Below are positions 56,060 through 64,000 of a stretch of DNA of 64,000 bases, in pieces. The stretch spans positions 3,771,625-3,835,624 of the forward strand of contig OX155972.1 in the NCBI GenBank assembly GCA_944548615.1. Reading direction: 5' to 3'. The DNA is from Micropterix aruncella. Lineage: Eukaryota; Arthropoda; Insecta; Lepidoptera; Micropterigidae. The notes under the pieces are model-generated. The model was not told the DNA's origin and searched no databases. It saw only the letters and a list, made by a program, of their open reading frames with translations. A program made the position numbers and the translations under genes. Position 1 is the first letter of the stretch, and every line of letters begins with the position of its first letter.

Positions 56060-56880
56060 GTCCCCTTTGTAGCAATACCCCTTGCAGAGTTACTCATATT
56101 GTAGTTGGCTGCAAGGCCGCCTTTATATAAAGGAAGGTACACTTACCGCCATGACAAAATCTTTGCTATTATTCGCGAGGAAATTAGCCTCTCAGGGACT
56201 CGTGTCAACAAGAGTCTGGCAATAGCCTCCGAGCCCCCAATACAGTTTGTGCGGGATGGCTCTAAAGCAAAAACCATGCACTTGAAAACCTTTCTCAATA
56301 ATCGAGAAAGCTTCAGATTGGATTCTGGAGGTGGATTTGGACTCTAAGCAATATAAATTCATTGAAAGTCTCGTATGCACAGCCCTACTTCTAGATATAA
56401 TTGTTTACTCTCTATCTAGGAATATGACAATTATTTTAGAATTAACTGATGCATGAGAATCAAATATCCCGAAAGACCAAGGGTACAAATACAATAAATA
56501 CTATGTTTTCGTATATGCCATCACCCGCAACGGTTTTACTGTTCACGTTCACGCGGTTGAAGTTGGCGCTCTGGGCTACCTGCCAAATTTCTGTGTCCCC
56601 TCTTTAATGATCTTGGTCTCTCAAGGAAATAATCAAATCCTTCCTAGAAAAAATATCTGAATCCCCAATTTCCGCATCCCACATTTTATGGCATCAAAGT
56701 GGGAGTGAACGGGTGGCAAGGTTCACATATTCACACGTGGTAAGACAGCTGTCCTAAACCTACCACTGCCGGTCGTCAGTCCGGAGTCCACCGTTTACCC
56801 CCCATAAGTGTAATAATAGTATTATGATGGGCACGACTCTGGTCGGTGAATTCCATGGCAGCTCCGTTTGTATTTATTTA
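56060..56880 (+). pseudogene. RLE-type LINE, copy 3 (decayed 3' end)
   Basis: Matches the last 800 bp of the element at 16478-20073 in the opposite orientation: GRYTYRHDKIFAIIREEISL, then PPIQFVRDGSK, and the 3' UTR to GGCAGCTCCGTTTGTATTTA and TTATTA. Many stops and frameshifts show it is much older than copies 1 and 2. Confidence 0.88.
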
Positions 56881-56888
56881 TTATCTAA

Positions 56889-58070
56889 CTAGCTGTTGCC
56901 CGCGGCTTCGCTTCGCGTAAAGTTTCGAATCGAGTTGCTAATTTGAGTAGGGTGGCGTATATTTGCCATTTTAGACACTACCTTTAGATATATAGTAAAA
57001 GACGTCCTGTTCGCTTTTTGTTCTTCGCCTTCCGCTGAACGCTGACCTTGTTGGGCTAGTCGCCGCCGCGCAGCCCCCGCTAGGTATTTCGAGGTGCTTG
57101 CTCGCGTTACTTATTTCATGATTAAAGAGTATTTTTTCTTATTGTTTGTGTCATAAAATCAGTTATTGTAGCTTAAATATAAAATTTGTATATATGCTGT
57201 CGCAGACTTTTTTATAGATCTCTTTAAGGCTGACTTTTTGTTTTACATAGTTTTCAAAAATACCAAACCGTTTCGTCAGCGCACTCCGATAAAGCAAATC
57301 ACCAGCACATTTTCTCCGACTCGATTTACAAATAACGTATTGAAAACTAATATTTATCACAATAAAATATAGTGTTTAGCACTACTCGATAATTTAGCTT
57401 TCCAGCATTTCTAAAATGTACGGGTTATGCATACATTGCATAATTCAATTGTGAGAAGTAGAATGGAAACGAATGCAGTTATATGGAATCCACATCAGGA
57501 TCATTAGGATCATGTTGGAAAAAAATCTAAAATGTTTCTTACGCTTTATATGTCTCTTTGTTCCGGACAATTATAATCGTGCTCGCAATCATAATCTATT
57601 TGCCGAGCCGTCCTCGCGCACCAACCTAAGTCGGTGGAGTCTGCTTACCCGAGCTTTGCGGCACATAAATGCGCTATGTTCGACAGCGTCAGACCTTGAT
57701 ATTTTTACAGCGAACCCGCATCTCTTCAAGGTGTGGGCATTGCGATACTTGTTTATGTCAGAATAAAATAAATTGTTTTCACGCTTTATGTATTCTAAGT
57801 CTGCAAGTTTCTCTATTCTTAATGCCTGTATTTGTATTTAATGCTTATTTAAACATGTTGTGTATGTACTTGTAAGTATTCTATTATTTTTTATATTTAT
57901 GTTTATATTGCATATCAACGGATTGGTATAAACTGTTATATTGATTTGCTTATGAAATAAATAAATTAGTGAAAGAATTGTTGAAATCGGATAAGTAGTT
58001 TTGGATATTATCCCCTACATACAAACATACAAACTTACAAACATTACCTCTTTATAATATTACTATAAAT
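56889..58070 (-). mobile_element. Helitron-like element interrupted by a LINE fragment
   Basis: The left end ACTAGCTGTTGCCCGCGGCT is a Helitron-type 3' terminus (minus orientation). Toward the right, TTGTTGAAATCGGATAAGTA and ACATACAAACTTACAAACAT resemble the 5' side of the mini-Helitrons here; the exact 5' border is not clear. A LINE fragment lies inside at about 57440-57965. Confidence 0.5.
57440..57965 (+). pseudogene. LINE 3' end (Jockey-like), frameshifted
   Basis: ETNAVIWNPH, then MLEKNLKCFLRFICLFVPDN, YNRARNHNLF and SLLTRALRHINAL follow the pattern ..IW.P...MLEKIQ..FLR.LY... of these RTs. The 3' UTR ends at ATGAAATAAATAAATTAG (57952-57968). Confidence 0.65.
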
Positions 58071-58144
58071 TTATAGACACTCCTGAATAAATAGTAAATG
58101 GGATAATTTCGGCCAAAGAAAAGTATGATCTCGATTAAAGTTTT

Positions 58145-58615
58145 TTTTGGATTGAACTTGTTATTTATTATTATTTATTAGTTTCAAATAGCATTCAAGG
58201 GCATTACAGATGAATCCAATTCGCCCTTGAATATTAAAGCTGGAGTGTAAGTCTAAAAATAAATGACTACATAACTAAATTAATGCTAACATTGAACAAG
58301 AAAAAAACATAAAAATATAAAACTAAATAAAAGACAGATTATGATAAACATGAGATAGCAGGGAGATGCCTTTTTAGCTGCCAAAGGGATGTACAAAAGA
58401 TATCTATTTCAGTGGGTAAGGAATTAAGAAGAGCTATAACCCTTCCCACTGGCCTGTCTACAAAAATATTTGTACGGTGGTATGGCACATTAAACAATAG
58501 ATGCGATCTCCTCGCTGTGTAATTTACCGGTGTTATAAAGAGTACATCGGCAGCGCTTGATTTTTGCCGTGAATGTTTGAGTAGCGGTGTTATTTTATAA
58601 GATGTACCTTAAAGC
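58145..58615 (-). pseudogene. LINE 3' end (Jockey-like)
   Basis: On the minus strand an open stretch reads SSAADVLFITPVNYTARRSH, LLFNVPYHRTNIFVDRPVGR and VIALLNSLPTEIDIFCTSLW, ending CLS-stop near 58347, then a 3' UTR with an ATTATTTATT tail at 58162-58182. The frame is intact for about 85 residues, so the insertion is fairly recent. It ends about 75 bp upstream of the exon at 58692. Confidence 0.8.
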
Positions 58616-58691
58616 TGACATCTAATACATATCTAGACAGTATAAAATGCTTTTGTTTCGCAATAATGAAGATATTTTACATTTGTTGCAG

Positions 58692-58923
58692 GTATGTTTG
58701 AAAAAATCGGTTCCTCCTGAAATCTTAAGCGTGGATAATGTGAAGTGATTGCGTACAAAGTGCTATGTTTAAATCAAGAACGCGTCTCAAAAATGAAGTG
58801 GAAGTGCATTAATCTCAAGTTACCATTGACTCTGGCCGTAGTTCTGACTGCTTTGTCCTCCGACGGAGCCAAGAATGGTTCCAGAACGGACAAACGATCA
58901 GCGTGGTACAACGGAACATGGTT
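58692..58923 (+). CDS. First coding exon of an unidentified secreted/membrane protein
   Basis: Acceptor TTTGTTGCAG|GTATG at 58691 and donor GTT|GTAAGT at 58924 frame a 232-nt exon. The ATG at 58793 (AAAATGA context) begins MKWKCINLKLPLTLAVVLTA, a basic n-region plus hydrophobic core typical of a signal peptide, then SSDGAKNGSRTDKR (a dibasic KR site) and SAWYNGTW, ending in phase 2. The 101 nt before the ATG are 5' UTR; an earlier in-frame ATG at 58745 is followed by a stretch without signal-like character. The rest of the gene is not visible in the window. The product is not recognised; neuropeptide precursor, receptor ectodomain or cuticle-type protein are all possible. Confidence 0.55.
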
Positions 58924-59384
58924 GTAAGTAGTATTTTAATTATTTTCATAGTGTCAGTAGAAGCATTGATTATATTTATTTAGTTATTTATTTATCTATT
59001 AAATGTAAAGCACAAAATATAATTTCCTGCAGCATTACAAAAAAAAATGTGTTTGGACCAGTAGAGAAAAATAGAGCACACTGCAGCATCTTGAACACCG
59101 CCTAACTAGGCCTAGGCGTGTACTAAGGCAGGTGTACCAGGAAATATTATACCAGTGCACACACAAAAAAAACAAAAAATCTAAATTACGTCTTTGTCAT
59201 AAACATGTCAAAAAAATAAATTTAAATATCATCAAGAAGTATTTGAAATTATAATCATAAAATTATCGAGTAAATAAATAAAAATCGAAATCATAATAAT
59301 AGTAGGTAAATAGATTGATAGATACCTACTCAGTAAAATAAAAAAAATAAAATAAAAAAAGTATAAAAATAAAAATTATACTAG
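58924..59384 (+). other. Probable start of the intron after the signal-peptide exon
   Basis: AT-rich sequence downstream of the donor. No matching acceptor and exon were recognised before 64000; later LINE, Helitron and SINE copies would lie in the intron. Confidence 0.35.
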
Positions 59385-59660
59385 ACAGTCAAATAATTTG
59401 TGGCTCTTTTCACGACCTTCATTTATTAGCCACATATGGCTCTGCTTCTTAAAGGAATCTTTAGTCTGAATTGTTTTAATTTCATCTTCTAATAGGTTAA
59501 ATGCCCTGGGGCCCAAAACAGTAAAATGCCTTTGACCAATAATATAGGTCTAAATTTAGGGTATCAGATTGCTCAATGTCATACTAAGTGTTGACAGCTA
59601 GATTTTCACTATGAAACGCAACGTGTAGATGGCACGCATAGTTCCATGCATTGTATAATG
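59385..59660 (-). pseudogene. LINE-type C-terminal fragment
   Basis: On the minus strand: IGQRHFTVLGPRAFNLLEDE, IKTIQTKDSFKKQSHMWLIN and EGREKSHKLFD to a stop near 59378. The pattern (..VLGPRAFNLL..EIK.....FKK...MWL) fits the tail of a LINE RT. The upstream RT is absent. Confidence 0.5.
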
Positions 59661-59718
59661 CTCCCTTATGTCGGTAGCCCAACAGACGGCGTTTTAAACA
59701 TGCCTACACGATATAATA

Positions 59719-59937
59719 TCCTACTAATATTATAAACGCGAAAGTTTGTAAGAATGTATAGATGTTTGTTACTCTTTCACGCAAAAACTGCTGAATGGAT
59801 TTTGATGAAACTTTACAATAATATAGCTTACACATCAGAATAACACATAGGCTATAATTTATAAAGATATATAATTTTCTATCATCATTATCACAATTTT
59901 CCATCACCATGCGGGTGAAACCGCGGGGCGCAGCTAG
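59719..59937 (+). mobile_element. Complete mini-Helitron, 219 bp
   Basis: Starts A|TCCTACTAATATTATAAACG and ends GGGGCGCAGCTAG|T. The TC start, CTAG end, A/T insertion context and a GCGG-GTGAAA-CCGC hairpin just before the end are Helitron hallmarks. It serves as the uninterrupted reference for 37973-43193. Confidence 0.8.
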
Positions 59938-59992
59938 TCTTGAAATAAAACAATAATACAGTAACATTTTGACAATAAACAACAAACAACAA

Positions 59993-60965
59993 TTCTTTAT
60001 TCTTTATTCTTTATTGAGAAATCACACAGTATTACAGTAACAATATAAAAAAAATACAGATTTACAACAAATAAAATCGGTTACGGAAAAAAAACTACTT
60101 AATAAAACTAATGTACCTTCTTTTTTAGTACTACACAAGAGTCTATATATAGTATTAAGGGTGCGTGTATATGTTTGTGGGAGCGTGTTGAAAGTGTGGG
60201 TGTGGTGGAGTGTGAGCGTGTATGATATTAGTAAGGGCGTATATAAAATATAATAATAATAAACAATAAAAATAGCTAATACGAGTCAGTTTATTGTATC
60301 GGTTAGGGTTTGATTTACGGAGTATTTATAAGTGATTATGGAATTATTAAATATATCAATACCATTTTAATGGGTATTATAAAGCTCACAGCTGCCTGTG
60401 AGTACTCCATTCCTTGGTGCATTAGTTTTAAAACGCGGCAATCGAAATAGGTCCCGGTGGCATAGTGGTTAGGTCGCCTGATCTTACATTGTAAGGTCCC
60501 GGGTTCGATTCCCGGCTGGGTCACCATTTTCCGTTGGGATCAAATTAACGGAATTGCATTTTCAATTCTGTCGATCGAATGCAATAACAAGACACACACT
60601 TACAGACATCTTACACGCACACATACATACAACACGTCATAGTAGGGTTGGTTGTAAGAGATTGTCATATGACAATAAACCCGCCCATTGTGACATTTTC
60701 ACAATAAAGAGTATAAACAAACAAACAAAAACAAATTGGCGTGTGGTCCTCATTGGGGCGTTAATATTGATCTCGCCCATCAGGTCAGAGCAATCGAATA
60801 TAACATTCATTATTTTATAGAGGCACAGAGTATCATTCAAGTTTCGCCGATAAGATAACGCATTGATTTTAAATAGTAAGGCCACCTCATTAGTAGTATT
60901 ACAATAACTTTTCGTCTTGAAATTGAAATAATACAATTTTAAAATAATGCAATAATACAATTTTG
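59993..60965 (-). pseudogene. LINE 3' end, second copy of the 38-43 kb LINE, split by a SINE
   Basis: The minus-strand frame NFKTKSYCNTTNEVALLFKI, NALSYRRNLNDTLCLYKIMN and SDLMGEININAPM at 60739-60915 matches 42360-42540. After the SINE (60451-60736) it continues with the UTR (GTACTCCATTCCTTGGTGCA in plus orientation) to a (TTCTTTA)n-like tail at 59993-60015. Confidence 0.85.
60451..60736 (+). mobile_element. tRNA-derived SINE, copy c (full length)
   Basis: Head GTCCCGGTGGCATAGTGGTT (A box) through GGTTCGATTCC (B box) and GGGTCACCA, then body and a tail ending AAACAAACAAACAAAAACAA. It is inserted in a LINE 3' UTR. The most complete of the three copies. Confidence 0.9.
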
Positions 60966-61148
60966 AAATCACACCTATTATAATTACAAGCTTTCATTTA
61001 TCTTGCAATGTTTGTTAGCTTGTTTAGGTTAAATTTTGCAAACTGAATTAGAACCACTTCCTCTTATCCAATGAAGTTGACATTTTACATGTTGGTTCAG
61101 TTCCGATGACAATGCATTTTTATAAGTAAGCATTACCTGATTATACAC
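60966..61148. other. Sequence with no recognised gene
   Basis: Nothing supported. Confidence 0.35.
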
Positions 61149-61790
61149 CCTGAATCGGCTCCCGACGAGGATACTCTTCCACGGTCAACAGCACAGACAC
61201 ACAATTTTGTATACGCATTCAATTATGATAGCCCCTTCTAAGTTTTACCATGACATGGCTGCTGCACCCAGGCACAGTATACCAACCAGTAGCTTTACTG
61301 TCGAGCTACAGGGCATTGCCAGAAGAGGGTGCGATGAATGTGGGCAGAGGGGTACGTCCCGACGAACGCGAACGTTTAACATTACGGCCAGGTAAATGCT
61401 GGCGATGTTTTCGATCGTTCGGATATCTGCGTAGGTCGAGCAGCTGGCGACCATATACAAGCCCTTACGACTCGTGACGTATTCTCTTTGATTTAATTGT
61501 TGTTCTAAGAGAAGCTACTGTCTGGGGTATAGTGTGAGCCAGGGTTGGCTCCCGACGAGGGAACTGCTCAACGGTCAACAGCACAGAAACGCAGTCTTGT
61601 ATACGCATTCAGTTATCATAGCCCGTTTTAAGTGTCACAGCAATAGGGTTGATGCACCCAGAGTTGACTTACAACGAGGGGACTTTGCAACGGTCAACAG
61701 CACAAACACGAAATTCTGTATAGCATTCAATTATGATAGCCCGTTCTAAGTTACAATATGATATGGCTGCTGCACCCAGGGTTGGCCCGG
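61149..61790. repeat. Tandem repeat, about 115-bp units
   Basis: Units at about 61149-61270, 61541-61655 and 61656-61785 share GGCTCCCGACGAGG, ACGGTCAACAGCACAGA, GTATACGCATTCA.TTAT and GCTGCACCCAGG. A non-repeat segment (61271-61540) separates the first two and contains TTGTTCTAAGAGAAGCTACT, also seen at 7075. Confidence 0.75.
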
Positions 61791-62017
61791 GGCAGAGCTT
61801 GTTTATGAAAAAGCTTGTTTTTAAAAATGTGTTTTTACTATTAACTGATTTAAAACGTCACTTTTAATTTGCTATATAATTTCAATCCATATTAATTCGA
61901 CGCTTTAAAGTTTAAATAGTGTAATAAATATATGGCATTCTACGCTCCCCGTATTATTTATGTGATATGATCATCCTATATAGGTCACTGATAATGGAAT
62001 GTTATTATTGGTTAAAA
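61791..62017. other. AT-rich spacer
   Basis: Nothing supported. Confidence 0.35.
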
Positions 62018-62685
62018 CCCTTCGGCTACGTAACGACCAAATTTGGTCGCACATCAGAACACCGTTGACTACGTAACGAGCAAAATTGGCGGCTTGCTCC
62101 CGGAGCGCACAGTAATATTATTTTCTAATTCGAACGCATCCTAAAATCCATACCAAATATCTTATTATTACCATAGCTACATAGACGGCCGCTAGAATAA
62201 TTTCGCGCGTCATTTCGCGGATTTTCATTTCATTTCTTCATTTCATTTCTTCTTCTTTCATTTCTTGTAAAATTCCATTGTCACACATCATAATTTTTTT
62301 TTCGAGTGAAATTATCAAAATTTTTATTGGTTTTTATGAGCTTATATCTAATCATTTTTGTATGCAAATAAGAAAAACAAAATATCACCTTTGATAGAGG
62401 ATCTAATAAAGATCACGATAGCATTTACAATTTCTGAATAGGGTTCCGTATTTTTCCGTAAGACAAGTACAAGTTAGAAATGCTGAGTTTTTTTTCACTT
62501 TTTCGATTTTCTCATATTTATTCATAACCATCTAATTATTTTACAAAATGAGATTCAAGTTATTCTTTTTATGATTGCTATAGTAGTTCCATAGTTATAG
62601 TACTTTTTGTCGAGCGCGGCGATATTGCAAGAAATTCCAATAAATTGCCGCGGTCTGCCATGAAATTATGCCGCTACTCGAAGGG
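62018..62685. mobile_element. piggyBac-like MITE, copy b (uninterrupted)
   Basis: TTAA near 62012 precedes CCCTTCGGCTACGTAACGAC, and the element ends GCTACTCGAAGGG|TTAA (62686-62689). It is the reverse-orientation counterpart of 29429-30681 and contains the empty site for the derivative at 29665-30244. Confidence 0.75.
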
Positions 62686-62689
62686 TTAA

Positions 62690-62900
62690 ATATTAGGTTT
62701 TTATAATCAAACAGTCCCTTATAGAAACCATTTATTATCAATGTTATTATTATGGCATAATAAATTGCTATTAACGACACACTGACGGCGAAACTTCGCC
62801 GTCAGTGCTATCAACGCCACCCGCATTTCGCCGGCGCAGAAGGGTTGCCAAATCATACTACACGGTTTAGCAATCTAATCACATATATAATCAATGGTGA
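62690..62900 (+). repeat. Dispersed repeat family 4, copy with a 13-bp hairpin
   Basis: AATCAAACAGTCCCTTATAG, AAATTGCTATTAACG and GCGCAGAAGGGTTGCC.AA match the family. CACTGACGGCGAA / TTCGCCGTCAGTG (62778-62806) is a perfect hairpin not seen in the other copies. Confidence 0.55.
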
Positions 62901-62997
62901 AGCATTCGTCGGCTGCTCATGTTCAGGATATTAATGATATTTTGGGATGCGGTAGGTGAATCTAGCGTAAGCACAAGCAATCTAGCGCAAAAACTCA

Positions 62998-63245
62998 TCT
63001 TCTTCTTCTCCCTAGACCCTGTCCCATTTACTTAGGTTCGGCCTTCTTTATCCTTCTCCTCCACTGAGCACGATCTTGTGCTGTGTCGGCGTCGAGTTGA
63101 GCTTCTCTCAGGTCTTTTTCAACCGTCGTCAACCAGGTGACAAATGGTCTTCCAAGAGCACGTTTCGTCGTTGGCAGGCCTAGCGCAAGCTTGACCATGT
63201 GATCATCTGGGCGTCGCTGGACGTGACCGTACCCTCGTAAGCGTC
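62998..63245 (-). pseudogene. LINE RT C-terminus (RTE-like)
   Basis: On the minus strand one open frame reads RRLRGYGHVQRRPDDHMVKL, ALGLPTTKRALGRPFVTWLT and TVEKDLREAQLDADTAQDRA, then QWRRRIKKAEPK-stop: the GHV.RRP...GRP..TW...V..DL...W motif set of these RTs. The 3' end has an AGAAGAAGAAG-type tail at 62998-63010. Confidence 0.85.
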
Positions 63246-63870
63246 TTTCTGTGACTATATCAATTATTTGAAAAACTCTTTCCTATAAAATATTTCTCTT
63301 TAGTTTGAGAAGCATTGCTAAATCACGCGCAGTAGATCAGCGCACACCCCATTTTTTCCCACCTAAAAGTGGTCGCATGACAAATTGGACACAATGACCG
63401 GCTAGCCCCATTACAATCTTGAACCGTGTCATTTGACATGAATGCACGAAACACAAAGCCGCAATACCATCAAAAATGAAACCCTCAGTTGTTGAGTCTC
63501 CCCTCTATTTTCGGCATCTCTAGTTACGATGGAGTTTTGTCTATATTTGCACCCATCTCTATGGGATATGCATTGAAGAGATGGATGATACTAATATTTT
63601 AGGAATACAAATTAAAACTAGCTGAAACCCGTTGAGATCGACGGTCATTTTATTGACAGTAATGTTTCATAAATAAACGGAAACAGACTTTTTATACATG
63701 TACAAATAATTCTTTGGATAATTCGATTACTTTGCGGTGCCTTGCATATTTCTACGATCAGTAATGCTACCAACATCTTGGAGAAAACGAACAGCAACAA
63801 TCGATGAGCGACGCGTACATGATATAAATTTGTTAATTGTGTAACTAAATTGAGTAAAGTGATCGGTTGT
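63246..63870. other. Sequence with no supported gene
   Basis: No domain, splice pattern or repeat end recognised. Confidence 0.35.
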
Positions 63871-64000
63871 GTCACCCCTGGACTTTCCCGGCAAGCAGAC
63901 AACCCCCTCGCCCGCAAAACCCCTAAACCCCCAATCCCCATTAACCGCCATTAACCCCCCCCCCTTCCCCCGCCGCCACCATCCTCGGCCCCCTCCCCCA
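63871..64000. repeat. C-rich low-complexity sequence at the window edge
   Basis: Long C runs with AACCCCC/CCCCTAA-like words, e.g. ACCCCTAAACCCCCAATCCC. The insect telomere unit is TTAGG/CCTAA; this is not a regular array of it. Confidence 0.6.

Noticed and set aside
60451..60527. Possible functional tRNA gene
   Set aside because: A and B boxes are present, but the acceptor and anticodon stems do not pair properly, and the same head is followed by a SINE body in three places.
63871..64000. Telomeric repeat array
   Set aside because: The C-rich words are irregular and do not form tandem CCTAA units.

Overview
This is a 64 kb stretch of AT-rich animal nuclear DNA, most likely from an insect and probably a moth or butterfly (Lepidoptera). 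The case for an insect rests on an F-box/leucine-rich-repeat gene closely resembling FBXL14 / Drosophila Partner of paired, spliced exons with GT..AG borders, and a dense mixture of non-LTR retrotransposons, a tRNA-derived SINE, mini-Helitrons with ends of the CTAG type common in Lepidoptera, piggyBac-, hAT- and Sola-like DNA elements and long (TA)n arrays. There are no bacterial-type operons, no CRISPR array and no recognisable virus.

Host genes are few. The FBXL14-like gene (minus strand, 10325-11683) is intact and its coding region is one exon. A second host exon is likely at 58692-58923 (plus strand): it has a splice acceptor, a start codon followed by a signal peptide, and a donor, so it looks like the first coding exon of an unidentified secreted or membrane protein. 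A CpG-rich island at about 15060-15350 may be a promoter. Almost everything else is mobile DNA or its decay products.

Layout. 0-10 kb: LINE scraps, foldback MITEs, a SINE, and a long-TIR element that holds a GC-rich core. 10-12 kb: FBXL14. 12-13 kb: a truncated LINE reverse transcriptase. 16.5-20.6 kb: a long, open ORF of an R2/R4/Hero-type LINE with restriction-like endonuclease, lying head-to-tail against the 3' end of a second copy; a third, decayed copy is at 56.1-56.9 kb. 21.0-26.7 kb: a 5.7 kb terminal-repeat element carrying a small spliced leader ORF, a YqaJ-type exonuclease pseudogene and an XPG/FEN-like nuclease pseudogene, itself invaded by two of its own short derivatives. 28-37 kb: unclassified repeats, a piggyBac-like MITE with another of those derivatives inside it, a 1.5 kb Helitron palindrome, and a non-autonomous relative of the Sola-like transposon. 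38-43.2 kb: three nested elements, namely a mini-Helitron broken by a LINE, which is broken by an apparently intact 2.48 kb Sola-like DNA transposon with perfect 37-bp TIRs and a 4-bp target duplication. 44-49 kb: three (TA)n arrays. 49-64 kb: LINE 3' ends, minisatellites, a second SINE-in-LINE nest and second copies of repeats seen earlier.

The most interesting parts are (i) the YqaJ + XPG-like element with its MITE family, whose termini are fixed by an empty site within the window, (ii) the intact Sola-like transposon and a relative that kept its first exon, and (iii) the tandem RLE-type LINE. All homology calls come from reading motifs by eye; no database search was run.
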